From contig NZ_FPAY01000001.1 of the NCBI RefSeq assembly GCF_900116495.1, forward strand, positions 992,001 through 1,056,000: a stretch of 64,000 nt of DNA. Reading direction: 5' to 3'. Positions 1-7,755 of the stretch are shown one piece after another (position 1 is the stretch's first letter; each line of letters starts with the position of its first letter). The notes beneath the pieces were generated by a model. It was given only the letters and a program-made list of their open reading frames with translations. It was not told where the DNA came from and did not search any database. The stretch comes from Arthrobacter sp. ov118. GTDB taxonomy: Bacteria > Actinomycetota > Actinomycetes > Actinomycetales > Micrococcaceae. The translations under genes were made by a program, and so were the position numbers.

Positions 1-467
1 TTCCAGGCGTTGAAAGGATCCAGGACGGCGAGGGCTTCGGGCCCGGTCAGCTCCAGCCTGCCCACCGGCATGAGCGCCTCGCGCTGGTCATTTTCGAAGT
101 ATCCGTAGAAAACGGCGTCATCGAACCCTGCGGAGGCGGCGTCATGCCGGTCCGCGGCGAACACCACGCGCGCCACCCGTGCCCACAGCGCGGACGCCAG
201 GCACATGGGGCACGGCTCGCAGCTGGCGTAGAGCGTGGCGCCGCTGAGATCGAAGGTGCCCAGTTCGCTGCACGCCCGCCGGATGGCCGTGACCTCGGCG
301 TGCGCGGTGGGATCGTTGGTGGCGGTGACGCGGTTGACGCCGTCGAACGCTTGCCCGTCCGCAGTGACCAGCACTGCGCCGAACGGGCCTCCGCCATTCG
401 AGACGTTGGCCGTGGCCAGCTCAATGGACCGCGCCAGGTACTTCTTGGCTGTGTCGGTTGTAGGCAT
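1..467 (-). CDS. guaD: Guanine deaminase, runs off the left edge
   Basis: Converts guanine to xanthine, feeding the purine catabolic genes to the right. Reading the minus strand from the ATG at 467 gives 155 codons with no stop before the window edge. The protein has the cytidine/deoxycytidylate deaminase fold signature: H56-A-E58 (zinc ligand and proton shuttle) and P-C86-P-M-C89 (two zinc cysteines). Small guanine deaminases of the Bacillus GuaD type are about 156 residues, so almost the whole protein is probably visible and only the last few residues are missing. It is transcribed away from uricase across a 556-base gap. A related nucleoside deaminase is the alternative, but the purine context favours guanine. 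Confidence 0.85.
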   Translation of the reverse strand, partial: MPTTDTAKKYLARSIELATANVSNGGGPFGAVLVTADGQAFDGVNRVTATNDPTAHAEVTAIRRACSELGTFDLSGATLYASCEPCPMCLASALWARVARVVFAADRHDAASAGFDDAVFYGYFENDQREALMPVGRLELTGPEALAVLDPFNAW

Positions 468-847
468 ACTGCGACTCCCTTGCTGCGGAAGCCGGTTCAC
501 CGTGACGGGAACGCCAGGGCGGATGCAACGATGACCAGACTTCAGCATGTGCCTTGAAGGTGCGCCTGGTGGACAGCCTCCCCGGGGTCGGGCTGCCCGC
601 CGCTGGCAAGATCGACAGTAGCACCGGGACGTCCGGCCGGCGCTTGAATTTCGGTGGAAGCCTGGTTTCGTTGTGTGAAATCTCTGTGTCCGGGTCTTCA
701 CGCTCTGGTGCCCCAACCGCTTGCCCGCCGCCGAACGGGCGGCAGGGCGCGGAACCGGCGGTGAAGTGTCCGCGGCTGCCGCTACGGCCACGAACCCTTT
801 TTTCAAAAAGTGATGTACACCACCGGCGGGGCAGGCTACGCTTAAGC

Positions 848-932
848 CCAATTCGTGGCGCAGGTCACGTAACCTGGGAGCAGCAGGCAGGGTCGTAATG
901 AGCTGACATCAACTGATGTCGGCTCTTTTTTG
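848..932 (+). ncRNA. Candidate small RNA or attenuator leader upstream of uricase
   Basis: A possible promoter has TGTACA (814-819), a 17-base spacer and TACGCT (837-842). The transcript from about 848 would contain a hairpin with arms CAGGT/ACCTG (861-876) and end in a textbook Rho-independent terminator at 900-931. No plus-strand gene lies upstream for that terminator to serve, since guaD runs the other way. The segment is therefore either an independent RNA of about 85 nt or an attenuated leader of the uricase gene. I could not match it to a purine, guanidine, ZTP, SAM or SRP RNA consensus by eye. The promoter is inference; the terminator is seen directly. Confidence 0.45.
900..931 (+). 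terminator. Intrinsic terminator ahead of uricase
   Basis: The stem pairs GAGC then GACATCA with TGATGTC then GGCTC around an AC loop, with a small bulge. A run of six T follows directly. It is the clearest Rho-independent terminator in the window and is oddly placed upstream of a gene it should otherwise block. Confidence 0.8.
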
Positions 933-978
933 TGGGCCGACGGAACAAGAAATGCGCGGGAAACCAGCGCTTAATTTC

Positions 979-1002
979 TATGTGGGACTTTGGTGCCACA
1001 TA
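979..1002. promoter_or_regulatory. Inverted repeat upstream of the uricase start
   Basis: Arms TATGTGG (979-985) and CCACATA (996-1002) pair perfectly over a 10-base spacer, ending 21 bases before the uricase ATG. It could be a repressor operator or a hairpin near the ribosome binding site. No bound protein can be named from the sequence. Confidence 0.45.
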
Positions 1003-1023
1003 CCTGAAGTTGGGAACCAGAGC

Positions 1024-1932
1024 ATGAGCAACAAGATCGTCCTCGGCCACAACCAGTACGGCAAAGCGGAAGTCCGGGTCGTCAAGATCACCAGGGACAC
1101 CGACCGCCATGAGATTGAAGATCTGAACGTCACCTCGCAGCTGCGCGGGGACTTTGCAGCCGCCCACCTCGACGGCGACAACAGCCATGTGGTGGCCACG
1201 GACACCCAGAAGAACACCATCTACGCCTTGGCCCGGGAGGGCATCGGCTCCCCCGAGGCCTTCCTGCTGCGACTCGGCAAGCACTTCACCTCGAGCTTCG
1301 ACTGGGTCAGCGGCGGCCGCTGGGCGGCCGAGGCCTACAAATGGGACCGGATCCAGGCCCACGGCGCCGGGCATGACCACTCCTTTGTCCGCAACGGCCA
1401 GGAAGTCCGCACCGCCGTCCTGGTCCGCGACGGCGGCACCGAGCACCTCATCGCCGGGCTCAAGGACCTCACGGTGCTGAAGTCGACCCAGTCCGGCTTC
1501 AGCGGCTTCCCGCGGGACAAGTACACCACCCTCCCGGAAACCGACGAGCGCATCCTCGCCACCGACGTATCCGCCCGCTGGCGCTTCAAGACCGGCACCG
1601 ATTTCGGCACGCTCGACTTCAACAAAAGCTACGACGACGTCAAGAGCCTGTTGCTGGAAGGCTTCAGCGAAAACTACTCCCACGCCCTGCAGCAGACCCT
1701 TTTCGACATGGGCGCCAAGGTCCTGGAAGCCCACACTGAAATCGACGAGATCAAGTTCTCCATGCCCAACAAGCACCACTTCCTCGTTGACCTCTCGCCG
1801 TTTGGCCTCGACAACCCCAACGAGGTCTTCTTCGCCGCCGACCGCCCCTACGGCCTGATCGAGGCCACCGTCCAGCGCGACGACGCCGCTCCCGCTGAAA
1901 TCGCTTGGAACGGGATCGCCGGTTTCTGCTAG
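1024..1932 (+). CDS. pucL: Uricase (factor-independent urate hydroxylase)
   Basis: Oxidises urate with O2 to 5-hydroxyisourate and H2O2, without a cofactor, in the cytoplasm. The 302-residue length equals the Arthrobacter globiformis enzyme. K14 in the N-terminal YGKAEVR segment and T59-D60 in the VVATDTQKNT segment match the catalytic Lys and Thr-Asp region of uricases. The conserved DEIKFSMPNKHHF stretch is present and the protein ends GFC. I chose the ATG at 1024 because an in-frame upstream extension would add unrelated residues and overlap the terminator and inverted repeat. The next gene, 97 bases on, is a purine permease. HIU hydrolase and OHCU decarboxylase genes, often adjacent to uricase, are not here. 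Confidence 0.95.
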   Translation: MSNKIVLGHNQYGKAEVRVVKITRDTDRHEIEDLNVTSQLRGDFAAAHLDGDNSHVVATDTQKNTIYALAREGIGSPEAFLLRLGKHFTSSFDWVSGGRWAAEAYKWDRIQAHGAGHDHSFVRNGQEVRTAVLVRDGGTEHLIAGLKDLTVLKSTQSGFSGFPRDKYTTLPETDERILATDVSARWRFKTGTDFGTLDFNKSYDDVKSLLLEGFSENYSHALQQTLFDMGAKVLEAHTEIDEIKFSMPNKHHFLVDLSPFGLDNPNEVFFAADRPYGLIEATVQRDDAAPAEIAWNGIAGFC

Positions 1933-2029
1933 GACTCCCGCCTCACCGGGCCTCATGAAGCCTCTCGAATTGTTAGCCAGACACCGTTAGCCGGACACCG
2001 TCGTCCGCCATGAACCCAGAAGGTCTGCT

Positions 2030-3574
2030 ATGAAAACGAACAAGTTACCGGCCACCGCGGCTGCGGGCGCCAGCATCCAGCCCTCGGGCCGCCCCGAGGA
2101 CCACCGCCTCTCCATCGGAAGCAGCTTCGCGTACGGCTTCCAGCATGTCCTGACCATGTACGGCGGCATCATCGCCGTGCCCCTGATCGTCGGCCAGGCC
2201 GCCGGCCTGGCTCCTGCCGACATCGGCATCCTTATTGCCGCGGCCCTCTTCATGGGCGGCCTCGCCACCCTGCTCCAGACTCTCGGCCTGCCGTTCTTTG
2301 GCTCGCAGCTCCCCCTGGTCCAGGGCGTCTCCTTCGCCAGCGTTGCCACCATGGTGGCCATCGTCACCGGCGGAGGCGGGCTTCCGGCCGTCTTCGGCGC
2401 CGTTATTGCCTCTGCCGCCATCGGGTTGCTGATCGCCCCGGTGTTCTCCAAGATCGTCCGGTTCTTCCCGCCGGTGGTCACGGGCACCGTCATCACTACC
2501 ATCGGACTCACGCTCATGCCGGTGGCAGCCAACTGGGCGATGGGCGGCAACAAGTCCTCCCCCAATTACGGCAGCGTGGCGAACATTGGACTGGCGGCCG
2601 TCACCCTGGCCCTTGTCCTGTTGCTGAGCAAGGTGGGCAGTGCCACCATTTCCCGCCTGTCAATCCTGCTGGCCATGGTGGCCGGAACGGGGATCGCCGT
2701 CGTGACCGGTATGGCGGACTTTTCGAAGGTCGGCGACGGCCCGATCGTCGCCTTCCCCGCACCGTTCCACCTCGGTGCCCCCACCTTCGAGGCCGCCGCC
2801 ATCATCTCCATGGTGATCGTGGTTCTGGTGATCCTGACCGAGACCATGGCCGACATCCTGGCCGTCGGCGAGATCGTGGGCACCCGGGTCGACTCGAAGC
2901 GGATCGCCGCGGGCCTGCGGGCCGATATGGTTTCCAGCATGGCCGCGCCGGTGTTCGGCTCCTTCACGCAGAGCGCCTTCGCCCAGAACGTCGGCCTGGT
3001 GGCCGTCACCAAAATCACGAGCCGCTATGTGGTGGCAGCCGGCGGTGTGATCCTGGTGCTGCTGGGCCTGTTGCCGGTGCTCGGCCGCGTGGTCGCTGCG
3101 GTTCCCACCGCCGTCCTGGGCGGCGCGGGAATCGTGCTCTTCGGCACCGTGGCCGCGAGCGGCATTCGCACCCTGGCCAAGGTGGAGTACCGGAACAACA
3201 TGAACCTGATCATCGTCGCTGCCTCCCTCGGTTTCGGCATGATCCCAATTGCCGCCCCCACGTTCTACGACAAGTTCCCCAGCTGGTTCGGAACGATTTT
3301 CCACTCCGGCATCAGCTCCGCGGCCGTGATGGCCATCTTGCTGAACCTGCTCTTCAATCACCTGAAGAAGGGCAACTCGGAGAACCAGTCGGTCTTTGTG
3401 GCCGGAACGGGCAGGGTCATCCGCGAGGAAGACCTGCGGTGCCTGGCCGAGGGAGACCGCTACGAGAACGGCAAACTCATCGACTGCGACGGCAAGGAAG
3501 TGCCGGTGGAAGCGACGAGGGCCGCGGCGGACGAACACCACGAAGCGACGAGGGTCGCGACGGATGAACACTAG
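2030..3574 (+). CDS. NCS2 xanthine/urate:cation symporter
   Basis: An inner-membrane nucleobase permease of the NAT/NCS2 family, 514 residues with about 12-14 hydrophobic segments. The NAT signature region, QNVGLVAVTKITSR, is at about residues 318-331. Early QLPLVQG and late GxxGIVLFG-type stretches also fit. Position after uricase suggests urate or xanthine uptake; uracil is less likely. The ATG at 2030 follows an AGAAGG ribosome site. The last 25 residues are unusual: an imperfect repeat (EATRAAADEHH, then EATRVATDEH) encoded by duplicated DNA, forming a charged tail after the last helix. A strong hairpin follows at 3620-3653. Confidence 0.9.
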   Translation: MKTNKLPATAAAGASIQPSGRPEDHRLSIGSSFAYGFQHVLTMYGGIIAVPLIVGQAAGLAPADIGILIAAALFMGGLATLLQTLGLPFFGSQLPLVQGVSFASVATMVAIVTGGGGLPAVFGAVIASAAIGLLIAPVFSKIVRFFPPVVTGTVITTIGLTLMPVAANWAMGGNKSSPNYGSVANIGLAAVTLALVLLLSKVGSATISRLSILLAMVAGTGIAVVTGMADFSKVGDGPIVAFPAPFHLGAPTFEAAAIISMVIVVLVILTETMADILAVGEIVGTRVDSKRIAAGLRADMVSSMAAPVFGSFTQSAFAQNVGLVAVTKITSRYVVAAGGVILVLLGLLPVLGRVVAAVPTAVLGGAGIVLFGTVAASGIRTLAKVEYRNNMNLIIVAASLGFGMIPIAAPTFYDKFPSWFGTIFHSGISSAAVMAILLNLLFNHLKKGNSENQSVFVAGTGRVIREEDLRCLAEGDRYENGKLIDCDGKEVPVEATRAAADEHHEATRVATDEH

Positions 3575-3619
3575 GAACTGACGAACACGAGGAACCGAGC
3601 ATTGCCTCCGGTCACAGAC

Positions 3620-3653
3620 GCTGTTGGGGCCCACCGCCGTGGGCCTCAACAGC
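3620..3653. terminator. Bidirectional hairpin terminator
   Basis: Arms GCTGTTGGGGCCCAC and GTGGGCCTCAACAGC pair over 15 bases, with one G-T pair, around a CGCC loop. It lies between the convergent permease and IclR genes. There is no strong T-run, so termination is inferred from stem strength and position. Confidence 0.6.
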
Positions 3654-3730
3654 CATGCATAAACGCCGTCCCAAGAGTGGCGGCCGGACGTCTCCGGAGC
3701 CAGGCAGCTGGGCCGCTTCCGGACTCACGC

Positions 3731-4486
3731 TCAGACTCTCTTCAGTTCCTCCGAGATCACCTGGGCCGCCTCCCGCAGCAGGGGCACGGCCTTGTCCGCG
3801 AAGGCCTGGTCCACCCGGGAGACGGGCCCGGAGACGGAGATGGCGGCCGGCGTCGGGGCATCGGGGATGGCCATCGCGAAGCAGCGCACACCCACCTCCT
3901 GCTCTTCCTCGTCAACGGAGTAGCCGCGCTGGCGGATGAGCCTCAGGTCTTCCAGCAGCGTATCGACGTCGCCGATGCTCTTCGGCGTGGGCGTCGGCAT
4001 CCCCTGGCGTGCCACGATTCCGCGGACCTCGTCATCGCCGAGCTGGGCCAGGATCGCCTTGCCCATGCCGGTGGCGTGCATGTAGCCGCGCTTGCCCACC
4101 TCGGTGAACATGCGCATCGAGTGCAGCGATGGCACCTGGGCGACGTAGATGACCATGTCGGAGTCCAGGACGCCCATGTTGGCCGTTTCGCCCAGCCGGT
4201 CCACAAGCGATTTGAGCTGGGGCCTGGCCAGCGAGCCGAGCTGCTTGTTGGCCGCCTCGCCCAGGCGGATCAGCCGGGGCCCCAGCGCATAGCGCCGGTT
4301 GGGGAGCTGCCGGATGTACCCCAGGGACACGAGAGTGCGCAGGAGCCGGTGAATGGTGGGAAGGGGCAGGTCAGTGGCGTTGGACAGCTCGCTGAGGGTG
4401 ACTTCCCCGCCTGCGTCGGTAATCAGTTCCAGAAGTTCAAAGACGCGCTCAACGGACTGCACGCCTCCCGAGGGCTTTTCAGCCAT
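3731..4486 (-). CDS. IclR-family regulator of glyoxylate/ureide genes
   Basis: A DNA-binding transcription factor, probably a repressor released by glyoxylate or an allantoin intermediate, like the AllR group. The protein has 251 residues: a winged helix (about 5-65, including the LSELSNATDLPLPTIHRLLRTL helix-turn-helix) and the IclR effector domain (about 75-245). Two ATG codons compete. The one at 4486 sits 9 bases after AGGAG, the one at 4492 only 3 bases, so 4486 is preferred. It is divergent from malic enzyme, and an operator-like motif at 4626-4646 lies between them. The same motif precedes hyi. The effector assignment is inferred from neighbours. Confidence 0.85.
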   Translation of the reverse strand: MAEKPSGGVQSVERVFELLELITDAGGEVTLSELSNATDLPLPTIHRLLRTLVSLGYIRQLPNRRYALGPRLIRLGEAANKQLGSLARPQLKSLVDRLGETANMGVLDSDMVIYVAQVPSLHSMRMFTEVGKRGYMHATGMGKAILAQLGDDEVRGIVARQGMPTPTPKSIGDVDTLLEDLRLIRQRGYSVDEEEQEVGVRCFAMAIPDAPTPAAISVSGPVSRVDQAFADKAVPLLREAAQVISEELKRV

Positions 4487-4625
4487 AGCCATTCTCTCCT
4501 GCGCAGGTCGGCATCGACATTTCTTATCCACATCGTGAAAGTGCAGATGGAAATCCAAGATACAGCACTCCATCGGGCATTACGGGAGCCGTCAAGGGTT
4601 GTTTTTCCATCAGACAGATAATAAT

Positions 4626-4646
4626 ATCCATAATACGAGAATATTT
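4626..4646. promoter_or_regulatory. Putative IclR operator upstream of malic enzyme
   Basis: The core ATCCATAATACGA is followed by AT-rich sequence, in DNA otherwise very rich in GC. It lies about 45-65 bases before the malic enzyme start. The core TCCAYAATACGA recurs upstream of hyi at 20841-20853, the head of the other glyoxylate operon. Shared occurrence at these two promoters is the main evidence. Confidence 0.55.
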
Positions 4647-4690
4647 TTGGAAGTGAAAGAAGCCCCCACGGGCCATACGAGGAGGACTCA

Positions 4691-6118
4691 ATGGCGAACC
4701 CCAGCCCCGGAAATTCGATCACCCTGCGCGTGGAGGCCCCATCCAGCGTCACCGCTACCGCCGAGTTGGCTGCAGCAGTCGGCGCCGCCGGAGCTGCCAT
4801 CACCGCACTGGACGTTACGGAGTCCCATCACGCAACCCTCGTCGTCGACGTCACCTGTAACACCACGGACGACGAGCACGCCGTGCGCGTCAAGGACGCC
4901 CTGAACGCGCTCGACGGCGTCACGGTGCAGCACGTCTCGGACCGCACGTTCCTGATGCATCTGGGCGGCAAACTCGAGGTGGTGCCGAAGGTGGCGCTGC
5001 GCAACCGCGACGACCTCTCCCGCGCGTACACTCCCGGCGTCGCCCGCGTCTGCCTGGCCATCGCCGAAGATCCCTCCGCCGCCAGGAACCTGACCATCAA
5101 GCGCAACACGATCGCCGTCGTCACAGATGGCTCCGCAGTCCTGGGCCTGGGCAACATCGGCCCGGCCGCCGCACTGCCGGTCATGGAAGGCAAGGCCGCA
5201 CTCTTTAAGCAGTTCGCCAACGTGGACGCCTGGCCGGTCTGCCTGGACACCCAGGACACCGAGGAGATCATCAAGATCGTCAAGGCCATCGCGCCTGTCT
5301 ACGGCGGCGTGAACCTGGAAGACATCGCGGCCCCTCGCTGCTTCGAGATCGAGAACCGGCTCCGCGCGGAACTCGACATCCCGGTCTTCCACGACGACCA
5401 GCACGGCACCGCGATCGTCACGCTGGCCGCCCTGGTCAACGCCCTGCGCGTCGTGGACAAGCAACTCTCCGAGGTCATGATCGTGGTCTCCGGCGTCGGT
5501 GCCGCAGGTTCTGCCATCATCCAGCTGCTCAAGGCGCAGGGGGCACGCAACATCATTGCCGCGGGCCGTTCCGGAGCGATCCACTTCGATGAACAGTACG
5601 ACGACGAGCACCGCACCTGGATCGCCGAGAACACCAATGAACGGGGCTTCTCCGGCACCCTGCACGAGGCACTCGCCGGCGCGGACGTCTTCATCGGCGT
5701 CAGCGCCCCGCACGTGATCGGCGAAGAACAGGTTGCATCGATGGCGGACAAGGCCATTGTGTTTGCCATGGCCAATCCCACTCCGGAAATCGACCCCGTG
5801 ATCGCGGCCCGGCACGCCGCCGTCGTCGCGACCGGCCGCAGCGACTTCCCCAACCAGATCAACAACGTGCTGGCCTTCCCTGGCTTCTTCCGCGGGCTCC
5901 TGGACGCCGGCGTGTCCGACATAACGCCGGCGATGCTGGTGGCCGCCGCCGACGCCATCGCGAACCGGGTGGCCGACGATGAACTGAACGCCAGCTACAT
6001 CATCCCCAGCGTGTTCGACCCCGAAGTTGCCGGCGACGTCGCCGCCGCGGTGGCCGCCGCGGCGCGGAACAGCGCCGCCCCAGCCCACTCGCGAGTCCAC
6101 GCGCGCGCCCACGCGTGA
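4691..6118 (+). CDS. NAD(P)-dependent malic enzyme with N-terminal ACT-like domain
   Basis: Decarboxylates malate to pyruvate with reduction of NAD(P). The protein has 475 residues. Residues 1-95 resemble the ACT-like extension of small bacterial malic enzymes (ITLRVEAPSSVTATAELAAA). The catalytic half follows, with SRAYTPGVA, TDGSAVLGLGNIGP and HDDQHGTAIV. The dinucleotide motif GVGAAGSA is near residue 268 and FAMANPTPEI comes later. An AGGAGG ribosome site precedes the ATG. It heads an operon with malate synthase, so glyoxylate plus acetyl-CoA can go to malate and on to pyruvate. The Ala/Arg/His-rich C-terminal tail looks dispensable. Confidence 0.92.
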   Translation: MANPSPGNSITLRVEAPSSVTATAELAAAVGAAGAAITALDVTESHHATLVVDVTCNTTDDEHAVRVKDALNALDGVTVQHVSDRTFLMHLGGKLEVVPKVALRNRDDLSRAYTPGVARVCLAIAEDPSAARNLTIKRNTIAVVTDGSAVLGLGNIGPAAALPVMEGKAALFKQFANVDAWPVCLDTQDTEEIIKIVKAIAPVYGGVNLEDIAAPRCFEIENRLRAELDIPVFHDDQHGTAIVTLAALVNALRVVDKQLSEVMIVVSGVGAAGSAIIQLLKAQGARNIIAAGRSGAIHFDEQYDDEHRTWIAENTNERGFSGTLHEALAGADVFIGVSAPHVIGEEQVASMADKAIVFAMANPTPEIDPVIAARHAAVVATGRSDFPNQINNVLAFPGFFRGLLDAGVSDITPAMLVAAADAIANRVADDELNASYIIPSVFDPEVAGDVAAAVAAAARNSAAPAHSRVHARAHA

Positions 6119-6153
6119 CCGGCAACCTTACTCAAGCCCAGGAAGGACCAGAA

Positions 6154-7752
6154 ATGGCTCTCACCGTCACCGATCCACAGCCCGTCGAGCGGGCCGGGGA
6201 AATACTGACCCCGGAAGCGCTCGCCTTCGTCGAAGAACTGCACCTCCGCTTTGCCGGGACCCGGGCCGAGCTGCTCAAGGCACGCGCCCTCAAGCGCGAG
6301 CACGTTGCCCGGACCGGCCGCCTGGACTTCCTGCCGGAGACCAAAGAGATCCGCGACGCCGACTGGAGCGTGGCGCCGGCGCCCGCGGCCCTGCAGGACC
6401 GCCGGGTCGAGATGACCGGGCCGGCCGCCCCGGCCAAGATGGCCATCAACGCGCTGAACTCCGGCGCGAAGGTGTGGCTCGCCGACCTCGAGGACGCCAG
6501 CACTCCCACCTGGTCCAACGTGGTCGAATCGATCCTCAACCTCCGCGACGCCGCAGACGGAACCTTGAAGTACACCTCGCCCGAAGGCAAGGAATACGCG
6601 CTGCGCACCGACGCTCCGCTCGCCGTCGTGGTGGCCCGGCCCCGCGGCTGGCACATGGGCGAACGGCACCTGCTGATCGGCGGGGAACACACCATCGGCG
6701 CCCTGGTGGACTTCGGCCTGCATTTCTTCCACACCGCCCGGCGGCTCCTAGCCAACGGTCAGGGACCCTACTACTACCTGCCCAAAATGGAGAGCCACCT
6801 CGAGGCACGGCTGTGGAACGAGATCTTCGTCTTCGCCCAGGACTACATCGGCATCCCGCAGGGCACCATCCGAGCCACCGTCCTGATCGAGACCATCCCG
6901 GCAGCCTTCGAGATGGACGAGATCCTCTACGAACTCCGCGACCACGCCTCAGGCCTGAACGCCGGCCGCTGGGACTACCTGTTCAGCATCATCAAGTACT
7001 TCCGCGACGCCGGTGAAAGCTTCGTCCTGCCCGACCGTGCTTCGGTCGCCATGACGGCGCCGTTCATGCGCGCCTACACCGAGCTCCTGGTCAAGACCTG
7101 CCACCGCCGCGGCGCCTTTGCCATGGGCGGGATGGCAGCGGTGATCCCCAACCGGCGCGAACCGGAGGTGACCGCCCAGGCCTTCGAGAAAGTGCGGGCG
7201 GACAAGACGCGCGAGGCCGGCGACGGCTTCGACGGCTCCTGGGTGGCGCACCCGGACCTGGTGCCGGTCTGCCAGGAGGTGTTCGACTCCGTCCTGGGCG
7301 AGCGGCCCAACCAGCTGGACAAGCAGCGGCCCGAGGTCACCGTCACCGCCGACCAGCTGCTGGACATCCGTTCCGCCCAGGGCCAGGTGACTGAGGCAGG
7401 CCTGCGGCTGAACCTCTACGTGGCCGTGGCCTACACCGCGGTCTGGATCTCCGGCAACGGCGCGGTGGCCATCCACAACCTGATGGAGGACGCTGCAACG
7501 GCGGAAATCTCGCGATCCCAAGTCTGGCAGCAGATCCGCAACAGTGTGGTGCTTGCCGACACCGGCCGGACGGTCACCCGCGAGCTCGTCTCGGCGATCC
7601 TCGCCGAGGAAACCGAGGAACTGCGCGGCGAGGTGGGCGAGGAAGCGTTCGCCCGGCACTACCAGCCCGCCAGCCGCCTGATCGGTGACATCTGCCTGTC
7701 CGAGGACTACACGGATTTCCTCACCACCCCGGCGTACGAGCTGGTGGGCTAA
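6154..7752 (+). CDS. aceB: Malate synthase A
   Basis: Condenses glyoxylate with acetyl-CoA to malate and CoA. The 532 residues match the A isoform (about 530) rather than the longer G isoform. The family signature RDHASGLNAGRWDYLF is at about residues 263-278, and the catalytic arginine region is in VVARPRGWHMGERH. The start at 6154 follows GGAAGGA; an in-frame ATG at 6115 overlaps the malic enzyme stop but has no such site. It lies in an operon with malic enzyme upstream and a DUF6986 gene 3 bases downstream. No isocitrate lyase is nearby, which fits glyoxylate arriving from ureides rather than from acetate. Confidence 0.95.
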   Translation: MALTVTDPQPVERAGEILTPEALAFVEELHLRFAGTRAELLKARALKREHVARTGRLDFLPETKEIRDADWSVAPAPAALQDRRVEMTGPAAPAKMAINALNSGAKVWLADLEDASTPTWSNVVESILNLRDAADGTLKYTSPEGKEYALRTDAPLAVVVARPRGWHMGERHLLIGGEHTIGALVDFGLHFFHTARRLLANGQGPYYYLPKMESHLEARLWNEIFVFAQDYIGIPQGTIRATVLIETIPAAFEMDEILYELRDHASGLNAGRWDYLFSIIKYFRDAGESFVLPDRASVAMTAPFMRAYTELLVKTCHRRGAFAMGGMAAVIPNRREPEVTAQAFEKVRADKTREAGDGFDGSWVAHPDLVPVCQEVFDSVLGERPNQLDKQRPEVTVTADQLLDIRSAQGQVTEAGLRLNLYVAVAYTAVWISGNGAVAIHNLMEDAATAEISRSQVWQQIRNSVVLADTGRTVTRELVSAILAEETEELRGEVGEEAFARHYQPASRLIGDICLSEDYTDFLTTPAYELVG

Positions 7753-7755
7753 GGC

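Larger units (their letters stand above)
468..1023. other. Divergent intergenic region between guaD and uricase
   Basis: No convincing protein gene is seen in these 556 bases. The stretch holds an operator-like inverted repeat near 666-680 and a T-run palindrome near 796-810. It also holds a plausible promoter near 814-842, a structured segment ending in an intrinsic terminator (900-931), and a second inverted repeat (979-1002) close to the uricase start. The order suggests a leader RNA or small RNA rather than a simple promoter. Confidence 0.6.

Noticed and set aside
848..932. Bacterial small SRP RNA or a known purine riboswitch
   Set aside because: The GGAGCAGCAGG stretch is loosely like the SRP core, but the GGUCCGGAAGGAAGCAGCC signature is absent. 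Purine, ZTP and guanidine switch consensus elements were not found by eye.
865..1956. Long minus-strand frame of 363 codons opposite uricase
   Set aside because: It is the mirror of the uricase codons. The composition (Gly/Val/Glu/Asp-rich) is typical of antisense frames in high-GC genes, and there is no ribosome site or recognisable domain.
4688..6112. 474-codon minus-strand frame opposite malic enzyme
   Set aside because: It is a full-length shadow of a clear malic enzyme, with no motif of its own.
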